Shown here one piece after another: positions 1 through 5,099 of a stretch of DNA of 5,099 nucleotides. The notes below the pieces were generated by a model. The model saw nothing but the letters and a program-made list of their open reading frames with translations, was not told where the DNA came from and searched no databases. Every line of letters starts with the position of its first letter. The stretch's first letter is position 1. Source of the stretch: Nitriliruptorales bacterium (GTDB lineage Bacteria; Actinomycetota; Nitriliruptoria; Euzebyales; Egibacteraceae). The DNA is taken from positions 1-5,099 of the forward strand of contig SKPY01000298.1 of assembly GCA_007119305.1 (NCBI GenBank). The letters are read 5' to 3'. Made by a program: the position numbers and the translations under genes.

Positions 1-1604
1 CGGACAGCGTCGTGTTGGGTGAGCTCGGTGGGGTCGTCCGGCAGCTCGTGCTCCTTGGCGAAGGCCTGGAGCTCGTCGGGGTCCAGGGTGACGAGCGCCC
101 CGATGAAGGGCTTGTCGTCGCCGACCACCATCGCCTGGGACACGAGCCGGTGGGACTTGAGCCGCTCCTCGAGGACCGCGGGCGCGACGTTCTTGCCGCC
201 TGCGGTGACGATGATCTCCTTCTTGCGGCCGGTGATCGTGCAGAACCCGTCCTCGTCGATCTCGCCGAGGTCGCCGGAGCGGAACCACCCGTCGGCGGTG
301 AGAACCTCCCGGCTGGCCTCGTCGTTCTGGAAGTAGCCGCGGAAGACGTTGCCGCCCTTGATGAGGATCTCGCCGTCCGCGTCGACGCGGACCTCCACGC
401 CGGGCAGCGGCTGCCCCACCGTGCCGATGCGCATGGCCTCGGGGGTGTTCACCGTCGCGGGAGCGCTCGTCTCGGTGAGCCCGTAGCCCTCGAGGATCGT
501 CACTCCGGCGGCGTGGAAGAAGTGCGCCAGGTGCGGCGCCAGCGGCGCGCCGCCCGAGACGCAGTAGCGCACGCGGCCGCCCATGGCGTCCCTGAGCTTG
601 GAGTACACGAGCCTGCCGGCGAGGCCGCGCTTTGCGTTTGTGAAGAACCCCGGCTGCCGTCCCTCGTTGATCGCCTCCGACCACTCGCGGCCGGCCGACA
701 CGGCGAAGTCGAAGATCTTGGCCTTCACGCCCTCCCCGGCCTTGCGCTGCGCACCGTTGAACACCTTCTCGAACACGCGCGGGACGGCGAGCAGGAACGA
801 CGGCTTGAACGAGGCGAGGTCCTCCTGCAGCGTGTCCACCGACCGCGCGTAGCCGATCTGGACGTCGCTCTCGAGGCACATGAACTGGACGAGGCGCGCG
901 AAGACGTGCGCGAGCGGCAGGAACAGCAGCGTCGAGTCGTCCTCGGCGAGCATGCGGCTCAGCACGACCTCGGACTGGCGGGCCGCGAACAGCATGTTGC
1001 CGTGGGTGAGCATGCAGCCCTTCGGGTTGCCCGTGGTCCCCGACGTGTAGATGATCGAGAACAGGTCGTCCTGCGACACGGCCCTGGACCGCTCACGGAC
1101 CTCGGCGCGCTGCGCGTCGCTGCCGCGCTCGGCCAGCTCGTCCAGCCCGCCGTCGTCGATGACGATGATCTCCCCGAGGTCCGGGGCGTGCTCGCGTGCC
1201 TGGTCGAGGGCCTTCGCGTGCTCCGCGCCGCCCGCGATCGCGGCCTTGGCCCCCGAGTCGGACAGGATCCAGCCGCACTGCGCCGGCGAGCTCGTCTCGT
1301 AGATCGGCACGGTGACCCCACCGGCCGCGAGGACGGCGAGGTCGGCCAGGGTCCACTCGAGGCGCGTCGGACTCATCAGCGCGACGCGGTCCCCCGGCTG
1401 GACGCCCCCTGCGATCAGGCCCGCTGCGAGGGCCTGGACCCGGTCGGCGAGCTGCCCCCAGGTCAGGCCGCGCCAGCTGTCGCCGTCGAGGTAGCGCACG
1501 ATCTCCTTGCTCGAGGTCTCCCCGCGCTGCCACAACCGGGTGAGCAGGTTGTCGGCCGGGGCGATGTCCGCGGGCTTGACGCCCTTCACGTGGGTGATCG
1601 GCAT
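1..1604 (-). CDS. fadD: Long-chain fatty acyl-CoA synthetase (AMP-forming), C-terminus cut by window edge
   Basis: Activates fatty acids with ATP and CoA to acyl-CoA plus AMP and PPi, feeding beta-oxidation or lipid synthesis; cytosolic or membrane-associated. 534 codons are visible with no internal stop. The N-terminus (MPITHVKG) leads into a complete ANL-superfamily core. The ATP-binding motif YTSGTTGNPKG is at residues 186-196, GYGLTE (adenine/acyl pocket) at 373-378, GWFRSGD (ribose-binding Asp445) at 439-445, and the hinge GRKKEIIVTAGGKN at 459-472. PIYETSSPAQ, about 80 residues before the ATP motif, is typical of the FadD15-like long-chain branch. Those proteins are about 600 residues, so roughly 60 C-terminal residues are missing, including the expected A10 catalytic lysine. 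The ATG start is supported by GGAAGGAG five bases upstream. It lies 86 bases downstream of the hydrolase on the same strand, so cotranscription is possible. TATGCT at 1667-1662 could instead be a private -10, but no -35 is visible. The exact acyl chain length cannot be read. Confidence 0.93.
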   Translation of the reverse strand, partial: MPITHVKGVKPADIAPADNLLTRLWQRGETSSKEIVRYLDGDSWRGLTWGQLADRVQALAAGLIAGGVQPGDRVALMSPTRLEWTLADLAVLAAGGVTVPIYETSSPAQCGWILSDSGAKAAIAGGAEHAKALDQAREHAPDLGEIIVIDDGGLDELAERGSDAQRAEVRERSRAVSQDDLFSIIYTSGTTGNPKGCMLTHGNMLFAARQSEVVLSRMLAEDDSTLLFLPLAHVFARLVQFMCLESDVQIGYARSVDTLQEDLASFKPSFLLAVPRVFEKVFNGAQRKAGEGVKAKIFDFAVSAGREWSEAINEGRQPGFFTNAKRGLAGRLVYSKLRDAMGGRVRYCVSGGAPLAPHLAHFFHAAGVTILEGYGLTETSAPATVNTPEAMRIGTVGQPLPGVEVRVDADGEILIKGGNVFRGYFQNDEASREVLTADGWFRSGDLGEIDEDGFCTITGRKKEIIVTAGGKNVAPAVLEERLKSHRLVSQAMVVGDDKPFIGALVTLDPDELQAFAKEHELPDDPTELTQHDAV

Positions 1605-1609
1605 GAGCG

Positions 1610-1617
1610 CTCCTTCC
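1610..1617 (-). promoter_or_regulatory. Ribosome binding site of the acyl-CoA synthetase
   Basis: The minus strand reads GGAAGGAG, five bases before the ATG at 1604-1602. It is a near-ideal Shine-Dalgarno sequence and fixes this start. It contrasts with the neighbouring hydrolase, which has none. Confidence 0.8.
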
Positions 1618-1690
1618 AGTCGTCGGGCTGCGACCGCCCGGGCCCCACCGGGTGCGACCGCAGCATACGCGGACGCCCGTTGGCCATGGC

Positions 1691-2503
1691 TTACCCGCCT
1701 GATGCCGTTTCATCCACCCGCCGCAGGAAGCCGCGCAGCGCCGCGAGCCAGGCCTCGGGGTTCTCCCGCTGCGGCGAGTGCGCGGCAGCCGGGATCACGA
1801 CGTGCTCCGCGCCCGCGACCGTCGCGGCCAGCAGGCGCTGCTCGGACAGCGTCCATGTCTCGTCCTGCTCCCCGTGGAGCACGAGCACCGGCACGTCGAT
1901 GCCGCGCAGGAAGGCGCTCAACGGCACCGCATGCACGAGCCCCCGCGCGGCGCCGACCACGGCGGCGGGGTTCAGCGCACGAAAGCGCGCGGTGGCCTCC
2001 GCCCGCTCCTCGTCGGAAGCCGACGCGTCGTCGAGGCTGGCTGCGGCCGCCGCCTCCGGGCCCTCGTCGCGGGCAGCGAGGGCGATGCGCACCACCCGCT
2101 CGGCCGGCTCCTCGCGGGGGGCGCCGAGGCCGGTGTCCATGAGCACCAGCGACCGCAGGCGCTGGCTGGCCCCGGCAGCGACCCGCTGGGCGATCAGCCC
2201 CCCGAGCGAGTGGCCGAGCAGGTGGAAGTCGCCGAGCGCGACGGCGTCGGCGAACTGCGCCACCCACGCCGCCGTGCTCGCCAAGCCGTAGGCGGCCGTG
2301 TCGTCGGAACCCTCGCTGTCACCGTGGCCGGGCAGGTCCACGACCACGACCCGGCGGTCCTCGCCGAGGGATTCCAGGACGTCGGCGAAGTCCTGCCGGC
2401 CCCCGGTGAAGCCGTGCAGCAGCAGCAGCGGCGGGCGGTCGGGACGTGCCGGGCCAGCCTCGTCGTAGGTGACGACCCGCCAGTTGAGCTCGATCGTCGG
2501 CAT
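1691..2503 (-). CDS. Alpha/beta-fold hydrolase (MenH-like motifs)
   Basis: A 270-residue single-domain serine hydrolase of the alpha/beta fold, probably cytosolic; no signal peptide or membrane segment. The oxyanion-hole motif HGFTGG is at 30-35, DLPGHGDS at 56-63, and the nucleophile elbow GHSLGG at 97-102 with Ser99. The probable acid is Asp214 in LHGEQDETW and the probable base His242 in AAHSPQRENPEAW. An alanine-rich variable cap (about 130-200) lies between core strands. HGFTGG and the His-x-x-x-Arg-Glu-Asn-Pro ending resemble MenH (menaquinone pathway SHCHC synthase), but the same pattern occurs in esterases and C-C bond hydrolases, so the substrate is not assigned. The ATG at 2503 is preferred over an in-frame GTG at 2599, because the additional 32 residues are low-complexity Gly/Ala/Pro/Arg and precede the usual family start. 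No Shine-Dalgarno is visible; a TANNNT hexamer sits 7 bases upstream. It may be cotranscribed with the acyl-CoA synthetase. Confidence 0.9.
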   Translation of the reverse strand: MPTIELNWRVVTYDEAGPARPDRPPLLLLHGFTGGRQDFADVLESLGEDRRVVVVDLPGHGDSEGSDDTAAYGLASTAAWVAQFADAVALGDFHLLGHSLGGLIAQRVAAGASQRLRSLVLMDTGLGAPREEPAERVVRIALAARDEGPEAAAAASLDDASASDEERAEATARFRALNPAAVVGAARGLVHAVPLSAFLRGIDVPVLVLHGEQDETWTLSEQRLLAATVAGAEHVVIPAAAHSPQRENPEAWLAALRGFLRRVDETASGG

Positions 2504-2510
2504 GCCGGTC

Positions 2511-2516
2511 AGTCTA
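2511..2516 (-). promoter_or_regulatory. Putative -10 element for a leaderless hydrolase transcript
   Basis: The minus strand reads TAGACT, then GACCGGC, then the ATG. TANNNT hexamers about 7 bases before the start codon are the known signature of leaderless transcripts in actinobacteria and deinococci, with transcription beginning at or next to the A of ATG. The absence of any Shine-Dalgarno for this gene fits. No recognisable -35 is seen. The leaderless reading is inference. Confidence 0.45.
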
Positions 2517-2599
2517 GGAGCGCGGCCGCCCGCACCGGCCGAGGCGCGCACGCCCCGCAGCGATGCGACCGTGCGCGGCGGCGGCCCGGCCAGACCCAC

Positions 2600-2605
2600 T
2601 ACGCT
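2600..2605 (+). promoter_or_regulatory. Possible -10 element of hemQ
   Basis: TACGCT fits the actinobacterial TANNNT -10 pattern and would give a leader of about 30 bases before the hemQ ATG. There is no -35 match 16-18 bases upstream in the GC-only stretch, so this is a weak call. The rest of the 140-base divergent gap shows no operator-like palindrome and no iron box. Confidence 0.2.
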
Positions 2606-2643
2606 TGCGTCCCCGCCACGCCCGCCACCGACCCCGAGGATCC

Positions 2644-3465
2644 ATGAGCGTCGAACCCGTCACCCCCAGCGAGGGCTGGGGGGTGCTCCATCTGTTCTTC
2701 CTCGTCCGCCGCGAGATCGCCAGCGACCCGCACTTCGACACCGGCTCGGCCGCCACGGACTTCCGCACCCGCATCCGTGCGTTCGACGAGCGGCCGGACC
2801 AGCAGGTCCTCGCCTTCAGCGTCCTCGGGCACAAGGCTGACATCGGCTTCATGGCGCTCGCGCCGGACCTCGCCGCCCTCGACCGGCTCAAGGTCACCCT
2901 CACCTCCGCGCCGCTCGGGCAGGCGCTCGTGCTGGCCGGCTCCTACCTGTCCCTGACGGAGCTGTCGGAGTACACGCCCACCGTCGAGGACGAGGCGCGG
3001 CGGCTCGTCGAGGAGGAAGGCCTGCCGGACGGCTCCGAGGCGCATCGGCAGGCGCTCGACGCGTTCGCCGAGCGCATGCGCGCCTACGCCGAGCACCGCC
3101 TGCACCCGCAGCTGCCGGCCAAGCGCGTGCTGTCCTTCTACCCGATGAGCAAGCGGCGTGAGGGCGCTGACAACTGGTACGCGCTCGACTTCGACGAGCG
3201 CAAACGCCTGATGGGCGGCCATGCGCGCGTGGGCCGCACGTACCGCGGACGTGTGCTCCAGCTCATCACGGGTTCGGTGGGGCTCGACGACTGGGAGTGG
3301 GGCGTGACCCTGCTGGCCGACGAGCCCAAGGCGCTGCGCGACATCGTCTACGAGATGCGCTTCGACGCGGTCAGCGCCCGCTACGGGGAGTTCGGCCCGT
3401 TCGTCACGGGGCTGGTCATGTCCCCCGAGGCCCTGCTGTCCCACCACGGTCTGTCGGCCGGCTGA
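2644..3465 (+). CDS. hemQ: Coproheme decarboxylase (HemQ/ChdC), chlorite-dismutase family
   Basis: Converts Fe-coproporphyrin III to heme b by two peroxide-driven propionate decarboxylations, the last step of the coproporphyrin-dependent pathway; soluble cytosolic enzyme, pentameric in the family. 273 residues, slightly longer than the usual 240-255. The C-terminal ferredoxin-like half is diagnostic: YPMSKRR at 166-172, NWY at 177-179, GGHARVGR at 191-198, ITGSVGLDDWEWGVTL at 208-223 and VYEMRFDAVSARYGEFG at 235-251. From Listeria/Geobacillus numbering, the proximal heme ligand is His193, the catalytic tyrosine Tyr166, and the propionate or distal residues Lys170, Arg152, Met168, Gln206 and Ser244; all are present at the expected spacing. 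The ATG at 2644 has GAGGA three bases upstream. An in-frame ATG at 2563 would add 27 Arg/Pro/Ala-rich residues lacking a ribosome site and is rejected. It diverges from the hydrolase and precedes the iron-boxed ATPase. No other heme gene is in the window. Confidence 0.95.
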   Translation: MSVEPVTPSEGWGVLHLFFLVRREIASDPHFDTGSAATDFRTRIRAFDERPDQQVLAFSVLGHKADIGFMALAPDLAALDRLKVTLTSAPLGQALVLAGSYLSLTELSEYTPTVEDEARRLVEEEGLPDGSEAHRQALDAFAERMRAYAEHRLHPQLPAKRVLSFYPMSKRREGADNWYALDFDERKRLMGGHARVGRTYRGRVLQLITGSVGLDDWEWGVTLLADEPKALRDIVYEMRFDAVSARYGEFGPFVTGLVMSPEALLSHHGLSAG

Positions 3466-3482
3466 GGGCCCCGGCACCCACC

Positions 3483-3526
3483 GCGGCCGGCGGCTTGCGC
3501 CGGAGCCGGGACTTGCGCCCGGCCGC
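3483..3526 (+). terminator. GC-rich hairpin after hemQ, possible terminator
   Basis: GCGGCCGG (3483-3490) can pair perfectly with CCGGCCGC (3519-3526). A competing inner hairpin pairs CCGGCG (3487-3492) with CGCCGG (3498-3503) around the loop GCTTG. The hairpins lie 17-60 bases past the hemQ stop and before the iron box, a sensible place to end hemQ transcription. There is no U-run, so an intrinsic terminator is unproven; such tail-less hairpins are common in high-GC genomes. Confidence 0.4.
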
Positions 3527-3550
3527 TCGGCACGCCACCCTGGGGTGTGC

Positions 3551-3569
3551 TTAGGTATGCCTAACCTAC
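3551..3569 (+). promoter_or_regulatory. Iron box (IdeR/DtxR operator) controlling the ABC ATPase
   Basis: TTAGGTATGCCTAACCTAC matches the 19-bp consensus TWAGGTWAGSCTWACCTWA at 17 of 19 positions; the exceptions are position 8 (T for A) and position 19 (C for A). It contains the perfect inverted pair TTAGG/CCTAA and stands out as an AT-richer island in GC-rich sequence. IdeR/DtxR loaded with ferrous iron binds such sites and blocks transcription. It lies 20 bases before the ATG at 3590. TAACCT (3562-3567) inside the box fits a TANNNT -10, so bound repressor would cover the promoter. The -10 assignment is tentative. Confidence 0.85.
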
Positions 3570-3589
3570 GAAGTCTGGTTACGAGCGCG

Positions 3590-4711
3590 ATGCACGAGGT
3601 CCTGCCCTTCCGACGCGAGCCCGCCCCCGACACCGTCATCCGCGTGGCCGGCCTGACGCGCGCCTTCCCCGACGTGGTGGCCGTCGACAACGTCGACCTC
3701 GACATCCACCGGGGGCGCACCCTCGCGCTGCTCGGCCCGTCCGGCTGCGGCAAGACGACGCTGCTCCGGCTCCTGGCGGGCTTCGAGACGCCCGACGCCG
3801 GCACGGTGGAGATCGACGGCCGGCCCGTCGCCGGCGGGGGGGCCTGGGTGCCGCCCGACCAGCGCCGGGTTGGGATGGTCTTCCAGGACTACGCCCTGTT
3901 CCCGCACCTCGACGTCACACGCAACGTCGCGTTCGGCCTGCCGCGCAAGCAGCGCCGGCGCGCGGGGCGCAACGCACGGGTGGCCGGCATCCTCGAGCTC
4001 GTCGGCCTGTCCGGCCTCGGGCACCGCTTCCCGCACGAGCTGTCCGGCGGTCAGCAGCAGCGCGTCGCCCTCGCGCGGGCGCTCGCGCCGGGTCCCGCGG
4101 TGATCCTGCTGGACGAGCCCTTCTCGAACCTCGACGCCGGGCTGCGGGCCCAGGTGCGCGGCGACATCCAGGCCATCCTCGCCCAGGCCGGTGCCACCGC
4201 CGTGTTCGTGACCCACGACCAGGAAGAGGCCCTAGCCGTCGCCGACGAGGTCGCGGTCATGGGCGACGGACGCATCGTGCAGCTGGCAGCGCCCGAGGCG
4301 CTCTACCACGCACCCGCGGACCGCGCCGTCGCCGCGTTCGTGGGCGAGGCCGACTTCGTGCATGGCCGCTCCCGGGCGGGCGTCGTGGACAGCGACCTCG
4401 GGCCCCTGTGGCTCAGCGAGCCGCTCGACGGCCCGGTGGAGGTGCTGGTGCGGCCCGAGGACGTCCACCTCGCCAAGGACCCGGCGGGGCTGGCGCAGGT
4501 CGTCGGCCGCGAGTTCTACGGCCACGACCAGATGCTCTTCGTCCGGCTGCCGGGGGGTCGTCTCGCGCGTGCACGCCTCGGCCCGGTGACCGACCTCGCG
4601 CCCGGGGATCGGTGCCGGGTGTCGGTGCCGCGCACCCTGCGCGCGTTCCCCTGCCCGGGCAGCGACCAGGGCGTCCCTCAGGCCGACCCGCTGCGCAACG
4701 CGCTCGCATAG
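3590..4711 (+). CDS. fbpC: ABC transporter ATP-binding protein, probable ferric-iron importer ATPase (FbpC-like)
   Basis: A 373-residue ATPase subunit that would drive a membrane permease from the cytosolic face. Walker A GPSGCGKT is at 49-56, the Q-loop Gln99 in VFQDYALFPH, the signature LSGGQQQR at 151-158, Walker B VILLDE at 171-176, the D-loop SNLD at 179-182 and the H-loop His209 in VTHDQEEA. All are intact. A TOBE-type domain follows (about 282-348; VLVRPEDVHL, then GREFYGHDQMLFVRL), as in importers of the FbpC/PotA/CysA group. The fold alone does not name the substrate; the iron box directly upstream points to ferric iron. The ATG at 3590 is preferred to GTG 3545 or ATG 3557, because those would place the operator inside the coding sequence. 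Its own ribosome site is weak (GAG at 3583-3585). No permease or binding protein is adjacent: hemQ lies upstream and a convergent HU gene downstream. Polyamine, sulfate or thiamine import are less likely alternatives. Confidence 0.88.
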   Translation: MHEVLPFRREPAPDTVIRVAGLTRAFPDVVAVDNVDLDIHRGRTLALLGPSGCGKTTLLRLLAGFETPDAGTVEIDGRPVAGGGAWVPPDQRRVGMVFQDYALFPHLDVTRNVAFGLPRKQRRRAGRNARVAGILELVGLSGLGHRFPHELSGGQQQRVALARALAPGPAVILLDEPFSNLDAGLRAQVRGDIQAILAQAGATAVFVTHDQEEALAVADEVAVMGDGRIVQLAAPEALYHAPADRAVAAFVGEADFVHGRSRAGVVDSDLGPLWLSEPLDGPVEVLVRPEDVHLAKDPAGLAQVVGREFYGHDQMLFVRLPGGRLARARLGPVTDLAPGDRCRVSVPRTLRAFPCPGSDQGVPQADPLRNALA

Positions 4712-4744
4712 CCCGAGCAAGCGACCTGGGCGAGGCGCTCAGAC

Positions 4745-4776
4745 GCTCGGGGGCCGGGTCACCCGCTCCCCCGAGC
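4745..4776. terminator. Bidirectional hairpin between convergent ATPase and HU genes
   Basis: GCTCGGGGG (4745-4753) and CCCCCGAGC (4768-4776) form a perfect 9-bp stem. Within it CGGG (4755-4758) pairs with CCCG (4762-4765) around TCA, giving a long, nearly continuous hairpin. It lies 33 bases past the ATPase stop and 21 bases past the HU stop, so it can serve both strands. Neither side has a T-run, so efficiency as an intrinsic terminator is uncertain. Confidence 0.65.
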
Positions 4777-4797
4777 AGCCTCCAGCGGTTGGAACCC

Positions 4798-5070
4798 TTA
4801 GTTGACGGCGTCCTTGAGCGCCTTGCCGGGCTTGAAGGCCGGCGCCTTGCTGGCCGCCACGTGGATGGTCTCGCCCGTCTGCGGGTTGCGGGCCTCGCGC
4901 GCGGCCCGATCCCGTACCTCGAAGGACCCGAAGCCGCTGATCGCCACCTTCTCACCGGCCTTGAGGGCGTCGGTGATCGTCTCGAGGACGGCGTCGAGGG
5001 CGGTTGCCATGTCGCTCTTGCTCATCTCCGCGCTGTCTGCCGCGGCATCGATGATCTGCTGCTTGTTCAC
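4798..5070 (-). CDS. hup: DNA-binding protein HU (histone-like)
   Basis: A 90-residue nucleoid protein that binds and bends DNA without strong sequence preference as a dimer. The whole HU fold is present: a helical N-terminus (MNKQQIIDAAAD), the turn GFGSFEVRDR at 46-55 matching the HU/IHF signature, and the DNA-binding arm with RNPQTGE at 61-67, where Pro63 is the intercalating proline. It ends KPGKALKDAVN, the classic HU length. The Lys/Ala-rich C-terminal tail of mycobacterial HupB and streptomycete HupS is absent. The start is GTG at 5070, with GGAGAA upstream; no other start gives the complete first helix. Acidic residues (Glu15, Asp20, Asp26, Glu30) are frequent in the N-terminal helices. 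It converges on the ATPase gene; 29 bases of upstream sequence remain, too few to judge the promoter. Confidence 0.96.
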   Translation of the reverse strand: MNKQQIIDAAADSAEMSKSDMATALDAVLETITDALKAGEKVAISGFGSFEVRDRAAREARNPQTGETIHVAASKAPAFKPGKALKDAVN

Positions 5071-5074
5071 GCTG

Positions 5075-5080
5075 TTCTCC
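5075..5080 (-). promoter_or_regulatory. Ribosome binding site supporting the GTG start of hup
   Basis: The minus strand reads GGAGAA, then CAGC, then GTG, a well-spaced Shine-Dalgarno. It confirms that translation begins at the GTG. Confidence 0.75.
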
Positions 5081-5099
5081 GTTCTCGATCGTCGGTCTC

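Noticed and set aside
1629..1661. Direct repeat TGCGACCGC (1629-1637 and 1653-1661) in the gap before the acyl-CoA synthetase
   Set aside because: Only two 9-base copies in GC-rich sequence with no further symmetry; chance is a sufficient explanation, though a weak regulatory site cannot be excluded.
12..2291. A 759-codon plus-strand open frame covering most of the left half
   Set aside because: It lies antisense to the acyl-CoA synthetase and hydrolase, has no recognisable domain, is full of Arg/Ala/Gly/Asp runs, and is the stop-poor frame expected opposite GC-rich coding sequence.
2504..2599. Extended GTG start for the alpha/beta hydrolase
   Set aside because: It adds 32 low-complexity Gly/Ala/Pro/Arg residues ahead of the usual family start, with no ribosome site, and would consume most of the divergent promoter region.
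2563..2643. Extended ATG start for hemQ
   Set aside because: The additional 27 residues are Arg/Pro/Ala-rich and the start lacks a ribosome site; the ATG at 2644 has GAGGA just upstream.
3545..3589. GTG 3545 or ATG 3557 as the start of the ABC ATPase
   Set aside because: Both would place the iron box within the coding region; known IdeR/DtxR sites lie at or just upstream of the promoter.
2599..3804. A 401-codon minus-strand open frame opposite hemQ and the start of the ATPase
   Set aside because: Shadow of hemQ in GC-rich DNA; low-complexity composition, no motif, and it would run across the hemQ promoter, the hairpin and the iron box.
1..5099. tRNA or rRNA genes, CRISPR repeats, insertion-sequence ends, riboswitches
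   Set aside because: Intergenic space totals only about 460 bases and shows no cloverleaf, spaced repeats, terminal inverted repeats or known riboswitch core; no gap exceeds 140 bases.

Overview
The window is a very GC-rich, gene-dense bacterial chromosome segment with five protein-coding genes and no RNA genes, mobile elements or CRISPR. Codon use is strongly G/C-ending throughout. An IdeR/DtxR-type iron box, a FadD15-like acyl-CoA ligase, a possible leaderless TANNNT promoter and a 90-residue HU all fit the Actinomycetota. The coproheme decarboxylase, however, carries the residue set I associate with the Firmicutes/Thermus-type branch of the family. A deep-branching actinobacterial lineage therefore seems more likely than a mycobacterium or streptomycete. 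This placement is inference, not a database result.

Layout, left to right. Positions 1-1604 (minus) hold a long-chain fatty acyl-CoA synthetase whose C-terminus runs off the left edge. Positions 1691-2503 (minus) hold an alpha/beta-fold hydrolase, 86 bases upstream of the ligase on the same strand and possibly cotranscribed with it. A 140-base divergent gap (2504-2643) carries a TAGACT hexamer exactly 7 bases before the hydrolase ATG, which suggests a leaderless mRNA. Positions 2644-3465 (plus) hold coproheme decarboxylase (HemQ/ChdC). Positions 3466-3589 hold a GC hairpin and then a strong 19-bp iron box (3551-3569, 17 of 19 consensus positions). Positions 3590-4711 (plus) hold an ABC-transporter ATPase with a TOBE domain, probably the FbpC-type ATPase of a ferric-iron importer. 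Positions 4712-4797 are a convergent gap with a 9-bp perfect-stem hairpin. Positions 4798-5070 (minus) hold the histone-like protein HU, with a GTG start.

Two themes can be read. The minus-strand pair deals with activated acyl or ester substrates. The central plus-strand pair deals with iron: HemQ performs the last step of coproporphyrin-dependent heme synthesis, and the ATPase behind the iron box would power iron uptake and be repressed when iron is plentiful. No permease or substrate-binding protein is encoded beside the ATPase, so its partners must lie elsewhere. I see no clearly novel multi-gene system here. The most useful observations are the iron box that fixes the ATPase start and substrate, the orphan state of that ATPase, the Firmicutes-type HemQ active site, and the putative leaderless hydrolase transcript.
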